Assembly: GCA_936450465.1 (NCBI GenBank)
Contig: OW388294.1
Coordinates: forward strand, 71,582,075-71,646,074
Length of the DNA: 64,000 nt
Direction of reading: 5' to 3'
From: Gibbula magus
Lineage: Eukaryota; Mollusca; Gastropoda; Trochida; Trochidae
Of the stretch, positions 1 through 64,000 are shown piece after piece. Made by a program: the position numbers and the translations under genes. Numbering within the stretch: position 1 is the stretch's first letter; each line of letters starts with the position of its first letter. The notes beneath the pieces are model-generated. The model worked only from the letters and a program-made list of their open reading frames with translations. It ran no database searches and was not told the origin of the DNA.

Positions 1-675
1 TATATGTTTTTACAACAATATGTTTCCCCTTTTAAGAAAACATAAGTCTTTGATATGTCTATTTAACAGAGTTGTCAGTTAAAATGTTGTTAATGTAACC
101 CAGGGAATCACAAGCAAAGTGCGTGTCATATTTGTAGAACGAGAAATATGAAAAAAACGCATTTAATTTGTTTTCCAAAACAACCGATAATTCTTAGATG
201 AAGTAAACAGAAAGCTAGGACAACATCAACGGTAAGTTAAAAAATAAATTATGTCTTTTTCGATCTGGGTCTTTTGAAACAGATGTCTATGATGAAATTA
301 ATAGTTCCTGTTGTTGACATGCATACAATTATACACACGATAATTTGAAAAATCAAAAGTTGTATTATGTGATGTCATTTAATTATTGGCATGATATATG
401 TTGGACTAGCAGGTTGCCTGTTTTAGAAAGTGCCGCCGCGCTATGAGTCTACGTGCGTAGAGCTAACAACCCTCATGTTTATCCCTCGGGTTGCGGGTTT
501 TACATCTCATAAACACCCTTTGGCATGTTTTATCCTATACTTACCTTAGAGGATGTCAAATAACAAGTGACAAGGAGAGTTATTTAAACAGCCCTTTGTC
601 ACTTTTAAAAATGATTATATGCATATCTAGTGACTCAGTAGTACATTTAAATGAATTTATTCTTAACATGTTTAG
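1..675 (+). other. Intron sequence upstream of first visible SLC5 exon
   Basis: AT-rich sequence with no exon I can support. The exon expected to encode the sodium- and sugar-site segment just before the first visible exon is not found here, so it must lie upstream of the window. Confidence 0.5.
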
Positions 676-14494
<13,819 letters not shown>

Positions 14495-17400
14495 CTGGGG
14501 TATTTGAATGATCTGAGAAAAATATTGAGAAGAATACACAAGAAGTTAGAGATGACGAGCTTACATGTCTGCAATTGCCACATTTTCATTTAGCCAACAT
14601 GACATCTATGTTAGGATCTATTGTCGATATCTATGAATTCATGATGATGACGTCATCCTATAGTGTTAATAGTGGAATCTTATTCATTGACTGTCTCGTT
14701 CCAAAAGTAAAAATGAAATGCGTCCGTCCGTCCGGAAGTGTAATTGTGGCTTTTGCTTTGTAAGAAAGTATATATACGAAAGGTGTACGATGAATACCTT
14801 TTTTTACTTGAATGACTGTCGTCTTACTTTAGTTTGATGGCGTCGTCTCACTTTTCTTACGTCTTTTTAAATGTTCACTTCTCAAACATGTCTTTCTTTT
14901 AACCTTTAACACGAAAGCTTTTTTTTTACACCTTGCAATTGCGTGTCAATATAGCATAAGTCTTTGGATTATGAAACTAGTCAAGTGAAGGTGTCATCCA
15001 TAACAGCCGATTTTTGCTTGCAAGGAAGGCCAGTTTTCCAAGTTTGCTTTGTGAAAGCTGAGATCTAAACCTGGGAACAGAGGCTATAGATATACCACGA
15101 AGGTTGGAGGTGCCAGAGAGGATATGTACATATTGATAGCTGATTTGCATTGTCACCATCAATTATGGTTTATATGTATGGACACCGTGCATTATTATTA
15201 TAACCATTATACTGAGGATATGGTAAGGTTGTGGACCCTGACTGGAAGGAAAGACCCATGGCAGCAATTGACCTTTGTCTTTTAGAATAGTAAAACTGAA
15301 ATTGAATTGGGGGGACCTTCTAGTTGGAATTTGAATAAAAAAAAGTATATTGTGTTGGAGGTGTAACTGAAGAAATATACATATTTGCATATATGCCAAA
15401 ACTGAGTTAATGTAATTGAATTTATCTGTTAGATAGTCTTATTAGAATATCCAACAATATTGTCCTATTTCGTAAACACTCTTACGAAGATAAATTGTTT
15501 TTGCCCTTGACATTTCTTTTGATTCCTGCTAACATAATTACATATATTAAACATAATTATCCCCACCTATCCGTCCGTCAGTGCACTTTAGAACTTTGTT
15601 TGTCGCACTTTTTTAATAAAAATGTTGGTATTTTAAATGTTTATTTACTGAATTGTTTTAAACTGTCGTGCTTTTTGAAGAAATTCATCATCTTTGACAT
15701 TTCATAAATGTACATGAATTAACTTTATTTTTTAAATTGTCATATGTTTGTCTTCATATCAAGTTTCAGACATTATTTTGTTTAAGAGACTCTTGATAAT
15801 TATTTACCAGATCATCCCCGTTCCTCGTCCATGATATGTTTCGAAAATAATTAATGTTCCCTTTGCAAACTTATCAGTATTATTTACATTGTATTTATCT
15901 CTTCATCATTATATCCCAACTTACGAAGTGTTTGGAGCATTTAGTGCTCACCCTACAAGGTAGTTTACAGATGTCATAATGGGTATCCGGTTTTGCCATT
16001 TGAAGTAAGTTATAATCTTTTAAATAATGTCCATATTGTATTGGATAATAAATAATTGTCACTGCATACCATATCTCAGGTTCATGTGCAGAAGAGACAT
16101 GGTATTCATAGAATCATTAAATTGTATTGTCTGTATTTTGAAAACTTTGCAACTTTTGCAGATGTTGTTTCTGCATTGCTTATCTGCAAGATCCTATTTT
16201 TGTGTATTGTATGCACTAGGTGGTTTAGTTTATTATATATTTAATGTTGTATGTATAATGTATACTTCCTGTATCTGTTATGCATAGACTTAATATTCAA
16301 ACAATGTATTCACGTGGCAGGGTGGTGATGTATTACAATGAAGTTTGACATGCTTTACCTTATGCATGTAATGTCAAATTAGAACGTGCTGACTGCACTG
16401 CATATGTTTATCATTCATATGTTATCCCTTCCTCATGTTATTAGCTGTAATGTAACTATTATTTTCCAGGTTTAAGAAGTGTTACGGTTTATGGTACATT
16501 TTTCAAATGATTAATAATTTCAGTTGCTAATGCTCCCAGGTGTGATAACAAATACAGGGTCGTGGTTTACTACGAGCTCTAATGGCGCTTGTCTTGTTGT
16601 AAATATTTTTAAATTTGATGTTCGTCAGTTATTTTTGCTATATGTTGTTTGGTTAACGTTAAGATATCTTAATAGTTCAGTCTATAGATAGTTTCTCTTC
16701 ACAAACACGTACCTGTTACATAAACATAAAGCATAACGTATTGTATAAACCATTATCAACGTTCCATTCCTTTTGTTAGTGTTATGTCTTTAAGTGATGA
16801 CTAAATTACTCTAATGGGCGTTTATGGATGTTTTTATTCACTGTAGGCTTTAGTGCACAAAGTATTGAGACATACAACTTTGATGAAAGGTTGAAGGCTG
16901 TAAAATTCAAAAGTTGGTATTATTCGATTCACTCCCATAACACAGAATTCCCAAAAACAGAATCAATCCGTACACTCATAAGGTGAACAAAGCTGTCCAC
17001 CCCTATCTAATCAATGAGCTGACCCGTGTCACTACAGAGTATAGTAACCACGCATGTACCAATTTGAAAATGTGACCTTTTTTGGAACTTATAATGGCCG
17101 AATATTTTGTCCTCTTGCTGAAAGTTTGGAATTTGTCTGGATGTTTTCTCTGTAGGCGTTAGTAGACGCCAATCACCCATGGCAAATGTTATTCATGTCA
17201 GCGGCAATACAAGTTTATAACAGACATTCGCTCACGTAATGGCGCGCATGTTTGCCCGCGTTATGTTCTCTCATATTGTATGACATGACGAGTCGACAGT
17301 ATTTGATAATGGTTTATTTTTAAATAATGACATGTTGATACACAGATGTATAAACAGAACTAACAAATCCGATACAACAAGGATATTTACACAAACAAGG

Positions 17401-17700
17401 AGCAGCCCATGCAAACAGTACGTGGATTTAGAGACTAGTATTTACATAATAGGCAGTTATGTGTTTATTACTTTGTCTTCACATTTTGCCACGATTAGGA
17501 CATTATTTGTAATACATTTAGAACAAGTATAGCGTATCTTCTTCTTCCTCATCGACCCCCATATGATCCAAAGTTCTAAATTATCAGACACTAAAAAGCA
17601 TTATGTAATCATTTCCTAGTGATCCTATAATGAAGGGCACATTGGATTAAACAATTCAAACGAAAATACTTAACACACGGAATAGCGACAATGAGTATGT
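14495..17700 (+). other. SLC5 3' flank and intergenic interval
   Basis: No further coding sequence. Possible poly(A) signals are AATAAA at 15334 and 15615; which one is used cannot be told. A short CGTCCGTCCGTCC run is at 14719. Confidence 0.45.
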
Positions 17701-17701
17701 A

Positions 17702-18706
17702 AGCTAACGGGCAAAAGGAAGTATACACACCACGTGGTTTCGTTTAAAGGAACATCCATTGCGTTGTTGGGGTCACATATTCCAAACGTTATAAATGGTA
17801 TTATTTTAACGAGAAGTACCGACTGTTACCGAAAAGTGCCATTTTGATGATAGTCGACGTAGTATATTGATGATATGAAGGTAAAAGTAGTGATTTCTGA
17901 TTGAAAACCGAACAATGCATCGCGATTGACGCGCGCCAATGAGTCAAACGTAATTTTTTAATCTTATTTAAAACAGACAAAACAACAAAGTTTGGTTGAT
18001 AATGTTTAATAGGCCATATAACTACTGTTTATGTAAATGGGACGTGTAGTTTCGGTTTCTGCACATGCATAATGATCTTACTCGATTCTTAATTGGAAAC
18101 TAGTAATTATGATATATTTGGAGATAGGGGATGAATATGCAACCTGAGTGAATTTGTTTGTATTGTAAACAGCATATATGGTGAGTTGGAACGTATTAAA
18201 AACAAATAAAATTTTATGAAACACAACGCATGTACCTTTAATTCAATATTTTAAAGCAATGAGATGCATTTGATTATGGCACGATACAATAACACTCTTG
18301 TGTACTTGACAGTAGTTTGAATGACTTAATTGGTGACCGTTTTATTTTTTGGTTAAAACATCATTTTTTATAAAGTAGACAGGGGTAAGAAATGAAATTT
18401 CACCAACATGACCCCTAGTATGTTTAAAATGTTGTAAATGTGTGCAGGACGAGGCACATTTATTGATTTTCACATATAATATGTGTTATATGTCGATGTT
18501 TTATCAAAATTAACATCTCTATTTTTTTTTTTTTTATTTACACAAAATACTTAGAGGCATTCTTTGACTGATTTTATTTTTACGAGTTATTTCCCAAACT
18601 ATTTAGTTTTTGAATATGACATCGAAAACTCATGAAATTGGACTTTGAAAATTATACATTTGATAAATACAACTGAGTGATATACTTTCTATTGCCCGTC
18701 AGTTTA
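17702..18706 (+). mobile_element. Tc1-like MITE (family A) split by a second MITE
   Basis: The left end, GCTAACGGGCAAAAGGAAGT at 17703, and the right end, TACTTTCTATTGCCCGTCAG then TTTA, are imperfect inverted repeats. Interior 18242-18480 matches the family A copy at 3509. The part between 17744 and 18241 is foreign and flanked by TTAA. Confidence 0.8.
17744..18241 (+). mobile_element. TTAA MITE (family C) inserted in family A MITE
   Basis: About 490 bp between two TTAA copies (17744-17747 and 18238-18241), with inverted ends AAAGGAACATCCATTGCG and ACAACGCATGTACCTT. Related copies: 40060-40426 and about 55730-56110, both in inverse orientation. The uninterrupted site can be read in the family A copy at 3509, where the same position holds a single TTAA. 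Confidence 0.85.
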
Positions 18707-19420
18707 GTAATGATCATCAATGGTAATTAAACATGTACGGACAACAGTAAACATGGTGAATCTTATGACGCTATATATACAAGGTAATGGATGTTTAATC
18801 AGGCCAATGAAATTAACAATTTGCATCTATTTGCAGTCATTTATGTATACACTGTCCCGATAGGGGGGTATCAACCGCGGCGTAGTCAGCACACGACTTG
18901 TTCGTTTTACTATCCGCGAGCGCAGATGACCAGTACACCGATGAGAAAGATTTTACAGGCGCTTACCAAAAACAGATAACTGAACAGGTGTTTTACAATT
19001 CATGTTCTATTTTTTCTGTATCCATCAGCTCAGATAACCGAGAAATTGGAGTTCCTCTAATTTCTATTCACCATATAGCAATATCGTGATGCTGAATTAT
19101 ACAGAATTTGCGTTCACATTTTCAATACATTTACTTTATGATGCAATTGCAGTATCTACATTTCATCGTAGTCGTCTGTAGCCCTGAATCACAACTGCAT
19201 TATGCGCACTAAACTGAACCTACAAGGTAACTACCGTTCATGATCAAATAACCGTCACTTTACAATGAACGCTGTGATAAAATGGGCGGTTGAAAAATAA
19301 AATTCAATGGGCCTATTTGGACATGTACGGTTTCTGGTCGCAAGAAGAACCGAAGTGTCAAAAGTAAGTTCGTTCGACCCTTTCATCAGTAGTTACCAGG
19401 AATAGTTCCGAAATCAACTG
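18707..19420 (+). other. Intergenic, no feature recognised
   Basis: AT-rich intergenic DNA between the convergent genes. No coding or RNA signal seen. Confidence 0.45.
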
Positions 19421-19424
19421 TGGA

Positions 19425-19616
19425 AGATGCAGTCTGAGAACAATCGACCCAGATCCGAGGAATAAAAACGGCACAAATAGCGGTTCTATAGATTTCTCGC
19501 CACAAGGTCGGTTAGGCGAGGAAACCTCCGAACGATATGTGACGTATCCCTGTAGATGTACGAGTTTGCAACCTTTATTCCTCAGTAAATGATCTATTTT
19601 AATTAGATTGTGGACC
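19425..19616 (+). mobile_element. Remnant of foldback MITE related to 26833-27302
   Basis: Shares the CCGAGGAATAAAA block, CCACAAGGTC and the GTAGATG...TTGCAA...TTTATTCC arm with the element at 26833, but lacks most of the centre. Confidence 0.55.
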
Positions 19617-19720
19617 ATCCTCGATAATCCAGCGCTATTGTTCCAATAAATCTACACACAAGCGCTGTTTTCCAGCGCTTGTGTGTAGATTTATTGGAAT
19701 AGCGCTGGATTATCGAGGAT
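19617..19720. repeat. Near-perfect hairpin, arms about 50 bp, loop about 5 bp
   Basis: Left arm 19617-19667 and right arm 19673-19720 are exact reverse complements apart from a 3-base insertion in the left arm. It contains AAGCGCTG/CAGCGCTT at the tip. It sits directly at the end of a foldback-MITE remnant. No coding content. Confidence 0.95.
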
Positions 19721-20278
19721 GATATCGGACCTGAGTCCAAATCTCTTTAAAATGTCAATATACTGTCCTATAAACCGAGCTGTTAGGCCACCTGTACACT
19801 AAGTTATTTCACGTCGTTGTATAATACAATATCGATTTGCGATGCATTTGTCTGAGTACTGTTCGGAAAACCTTTTTGCCATTTCACAAGTCCATGGAAC
19901 TCTTGACAAAGGACTACGAACGTATGGTGGAACCCAAACATTCTAAAATCCACAAACTTCTCTTGAAATGTTTCAAATCTCATTGAACTCAATATCTCTG
20001 TTCACAAGTCACCTTGGATTGATTGGAAATCTCACAATGGATGGTCTCAAGTCAGTTTGTTGTGTTCATGTTTTCACGTGTACCACTCCTGCTTCATAAA
20101 TAAGTGACATAGTCGAATAACTTATTTCAAGATGGCGCGCGGGAACATCATAAACTTTCGGCAACATAGATTCGGTTCTCAAGTTCCTTTTCTCAATTTC
20201 ATATGAACAGTTCAACGTCTTATATAAGAACACCGGCCAAGGTGCCAGGAGATAAAACACATCACAGTTGTATTCAAA
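19721..20278 (-). other. 3' flank of the beta-lactamase-like gene
   Basis: Region downstream of the minus-strand stop, probably including 3' UTR. No clear poly(A) signal chosen. No other gene seen. Confidence 0.4.
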
Positions 20279-59778
<39,500 letters not shown>

Positions 59779-61529
59779 GTCGGCTGCTACGACTTGTTAG
59801 CAGACGACACACTCGCGGGCTTTTCGCCTGGCGTTCCCTACCTGTGTGTGTGACAGCGCATGGTCGAGGTGGCCCCAATCAGTGGGCGAGACGTACACAC
59901 AGGGATCTCCGAGACTGGGGAGACGCGGCCCAACAGTCTCTCTCTCATCTCGTCTCTCTCGCACAGGACTAATTCACAATATCTCACAGGAACAGTTCAC
60001 GCTGTTGACTCTCGGGTCACAGGAGACGAGAAGTCGTTGCATCCACCAGGAGATGTGCACAGTTCAGAAGTCGTATGTCACACTTCATACTGGTCTGTAG
60101 TCACTGTATATGGTTTAGTAGTTTGCACAGTATTGTATCTGTCATAACGACAGTTCACGGTAATCACTGTATCTAGAAGGAAATTTGCACAGATATGTCT
60201 CTTCTCTCACTGGAACTATTCAGCGCAAGCTGTCTCTCACAGAAGACGTGTTCACTTCTCCCCCGTCTCCCATATTAGCTGTTTTCACTATCCACTGCAT
60301 CACAGACATAAACAGAAGTCAGCATATAACAGAAGCAACTCCTAGTAGACACCATATCACCGTATCCACTGCAGTCTCTCGTATGAATGGTGGTCTCGCC
60401 ACAACAGTCTGTGCAGTCACAGAATGCGTACACCTGGGGCACGGCCTAGCATATCCTAAATCGATGCAATCGCCTTCCTTACGACGTGTCTCTCTAAACT
60501 GACGGCATCCCAATTGAATGTATTCTCTTTGCGATCAATGATGGATGTAAAGCGCTTTAGCACGAGCACTGCTGTATCTAAACAATGTATTTTCGGCGTG
60601 GAATGTTGTTAGGGGGTTGACAGACTCCGAGGAGGTCTGGAGAGGTATCCTCCTCTGTCAGTCAACATTACGGAGATGAGGGTTTGTAGTGGTGGACTGT
60701 CTGTCTTGCCAAAACGACGAGTTGCTTGGTCTCCACGCACTCCACGACTCTAAGAACTCCATTCCGTGAATATTGGACAACGCGTGGGTCCCCACTCTCC
60801 CCAATCCAGTCCTCCTCCATTGGCATCTGTATGTAATGATTCCTCCGAAGGAGAAACAGACGTTACTTAATCACCCGCAGTCTTTACCTCGGCATTAAAC
60901 TCGCCCAATCTCAGTCAGCCATAAAGAGCGCTATCAATCTTCAGCCTTGCATTATCTGTCACGAGGCAACATAAACGAGGTATACATGTTCCACATCCTC
61001 ATCACACGTCTTGCTTCAACTTGTGAAGATCTACAGATACACTCAGTACATACGTGTAGGTACATGCACTTTTACAACTGCATAATAATTTCCCGATATC
61101 AACAAATAAAGAAGCCTCTTATCATATCCTCTCCTATCCCTCCCCCCTTCCTCCATACCTCCCATGCAGCTCGTGAATTTATATCACAAGGCCTGAAGAC
61201 GAATTCTCCGACACTTTTCCACAATTATGCCCCATACAAGTTCTAGACGGCTACATGGTTTCTCCAATATTGACTTACAGCGTAGTCCAGCTGATATGAG
61301 TATGTGTTATCAATGAGAATAACGAGAAAGAAATAAATCGATACCATTAACGAAGGTTCCAATACTACGTGTGGCGTTGCGTGAACTCAGGTCACCAGTC
61401 TCGCACTGAATACGTGGTATAAACTCAGAGTCTCCCATGAGGATGATGTCGTCATCAACTGCTCTTAAGTCACACTCGAGTAACAGGACGTTCCGCTACA
61501 TCTGGTGATATCTCCACTAGTGACAGAAA
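59779..61529 (-). other. Upstream flank of the beta-lactamase-like gene
   Basis: Less AT-rich than the rest; contains pyrimidine-rich CTCTCTC tracts near 59936-59968. It presumably holds the 5' UTR and promoter, but I see no firm TATA box or start site. No other gene. Confidence 0.4.
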
Positions 61530-61600
61530 ACAAGATGTTCTGGATAACAACTTCTTTATTGTGAACATAGTATATGCTTACTCCTTCATCGAGTGGAATG
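61530..61600 (+). repeat. Dispersed repeat copy (CTTTATTGTGAACAT type)
   Basis: GTTCTGGATAACAACTTCTT then TATTGTGAACAT, and TATGCTTACTCCTTCATC. The first half matches 21086-21145. Confidence 0.55.
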
Positions 61601-64000
61601 TGATATATAACAAGGTGGGATACATTTACAGTGTCGTCTTAACCGACAATCTACACAGGAGAGTACATGTACCCTAGCCACCCTCGTACACGGTTTCATT
61701 GCAAGTATGACCTTCCATAGATTATCCAGTTACCGTAAAAAGAGATCGTGTGAAAAGACTTATCTACTATAAGTTTGTCACCGTACCATATCGTGTCCCG
61801 CTACCTTTTGAATTACCAGGAGAGGGTATTCTAAGTAGGACAACTTGTACCCATATTCGAAAATTAATTTAAAAAAAACCCCCAAACAACCGAAAAATTG
61901 TTTTTACCCAATCCGATTTTTTATGAATAATATATGTTAACACCATTATCAGCATTATCAGCTGACAATAAATATATTGTAGAAACGTCTCCAAGAGATG
62001 TGCCAGGTAAAATACCTGCAAACGGTTCCTGTGTTGCAAATTGCTGATACAGAAGATGAGACTAAACTTACAACTAGAGTTCTGTCAAGTCTTACTATAA
62101 CCGGTGTGCGACATTATGTGCAAATACAGTTACAAGAGATGCATCATGCTTACATAGTTTGCGAGCAGACCCTGACCACATAACGTAGCTATATGGTTAT
62201 GTCATATATATGAGGCTAAATATTACAATTTTCACATTTTAAGTAGACAACCACACTTAAAGTGGTAGGGTGTACGATTGTACTATCCGCTATGCACAGT
62301 TACACTGTATCTAGAGAGAAGATGGTGCAATAAACAAATGATGTAAGCAAAGACCTTTTGAATGAAATTAATGAATACATATTTCGAAAACGTATATAAT
62401 CTTATCAACTACCACTGTTATACATTTTCTAATAGTATTATTCGTAGTATTCGTAAGCATGTGTAGGACGACTGACTACTGGCCATAACCCACTGACGCT
62501 TCGAAAAGGATTGTATCTTTTCATTGTTTCTCGTTCACATTGTCCTTTTAGAATGGTTAACTTAGGTTGTAGAGGCATTGTTGCAAATCGCCCTCCTTAA
62601 AATTAACTATAATTTGTTGTCAATGATAATTCACAACCTTCAATAAATTAGAATATATTTTCTGGAAATATGTATCTTTTTCGATTCAAGAAAGCATGAG
62701 CATGAATTGTGACCTTTGATATCAGAAACAAGGGCAGCACCGACATTCACAGCAACAAATCATTTCACGTTCCATTTCAATAACGATTTTATAAATAAGA
62801 TGGTTTAGCAATTATCCATTTGCCGTTTCTACATTCACATTTCGCTGTTGCCCTGTTAATCTGATTCACGTTTGTAAAAGTAGATAACATCATCCGAAAT
62901 GTAATCACTGACATGCATATTAGCGAATAGCGTGTAACAGCGCCTGCAAAACATTCCGAATATATCACTTTTTTTCACTCGACGTTTCCAAAATTAAGAG
63001 CAATGTCAAAAACGTTCAGCGATATCCACGACGCGTCATCATAAAGATAACATCAACAATGTAATACACTTAGGACAGTTTTACGAGTGTCTGCGGCATG
63101 TTATTACAGTTTGACAGCTTCTCATATGACAGTGTTTCTCATCTACATACAACAGAACGTAAGTGGTACGTAACGCGGCTCTAGTTGATACGAATATCAG
63201 CTTTGCTAACGATGACGAAAGAGGTGTTAAACAAGGCGGTCATATATCTGCTTTATTATCCGTTACTAATGCATAAATACATTTAAAGTAACTCACTTAA
63301 GTAAAGCTTCCAACACAGAACAAAGTTAAAGCCAGACTGCAGTTAAAAAAAGGAAATTTGAACACAGGGACGAAGTTTGAAGCTGACAAAAATACGAAAC
63401 CTTTTAAATATTTATTTCGTAGGCGTTTAAATGATAACCAATATATCAAATGTGTAGTTTAATTTCTCATTCAGATCTGTGGTCAGTCGTAAAATGAAAC
63501 AAGTTGTTTAAATTCATTCGGATATAGATGTATAGAAGTATAGATGAATAATTTCGAACATAGCAAAATCAAATCGTTTAGGTTTAAAGGCTGTGCTTCA
63601 GGGGATGCTTCAATGGACCTCGGTAGACTGCAGCCACTTTAAAGTTCTGGAAAAATTGTTTTAATTGTTACAGAAAAATCAAGGCTCCACAAATGTCTTT
63701 TTTTTGAAAAATATTTAAATAAAGATGTCAGTGAATTTAATCTAAAAACACCCTATTAAATAAGATTTGTTTATTGCTCACCATCACTTAAAATATTGAA
63801 ATGTCATTGGAGTTGCATCTGTCTCGAATGTCATTAGGCACAAGCAATGAGGAGAATGTATGTTCAATTTGATCTGTCACATGTTGAATGTTTAGTTACC
63901 AAGACATTTGCTAAGACATTGCGTGTTCTCCGCACTGAAACCCGTCTGTCGATGGTATTAAGCTATAAAGTATCACAACAGCAGTGCTTGGTGTGCATTG
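61601..64000. other. Intergenic flank, no feature recognised
   Basis: AT-rich, no exon, RNA gene or clear repeat seen. Confidence 0.4.

Overview
The window is nuclear DNA of an animal, most likely a marine mollusc and possibly a gastropod. It is AT-rich, split by GT-AG introns, and crowded with microsatellites, minisatellites, MITEs, tRNA-derived SINE-like copies and decayed non-LTR retrotransposons. Three things point to a mollusc: a gigasin-6-type beta-lactamase-like gene, a pearl/CvE-like (Helentron-associated) element with an ACGG microsatellite, and a SINE ending in a GGCGTTAAACCCC-type tail. The species cannot be named from the sequence.

Two protein-coding genes are supported, arranged tail to tail. 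(1) Plus strand, 676-14494: the 3' part of a sodium/glucose cotransporter gene (SLC5/SGLT family). Eleven coding exons are visible, all with consistent phases, giving 575 residues and a stop at 14492-14494. About 100 N-terminal residues lie upstream of the window. (2) Minus strand, 59778-20279: a complete five-exon gene for a secreted or membrane-anchored serine beta-lactamase-like protein of 581 residues. It keeps the SxxK, YxN and HxG active-site motifs. Its first intron is about 34.5 kb and fills most of the window. Its second intron appears to be of the GC-AG type.

Layout: 1-14.5 kb is the SLC5 gene, with MITEs, a dead Tc1-like transposon (6.6-8.7 kb) and a 61-bp minisatellite (5.1-6.3 kb). 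14.5-20.3 kb is the shared 3' intergenic space, with a nested MITE pair and a 50-bp-arm hairpin. 20.3-25 kb holds exons 5 to 2 of the beta-lactamase gene. 25-59.4 kb is its intron 1, containing LINE fragments, SINE-like copies, foldback elements, the pearl-like element and many tandem arrays. 59.5-59.8 kb is exon 1 with the signal peptide. 60-64 kb is upstream flank with no gene I can support.

The most unusual feature is the 61-bp minisatellite. Its unit is the 3' splice site plus the first 37 or so bases of an SLC5 exon, repeated 20 times in tandem, so the true exon is preceded by 19 perfect-looking decoy acceptors. The preceding exon (3392-3496) is also boxed in by two different MITEs, which start or end 12 and 26 bp from its splice sites.
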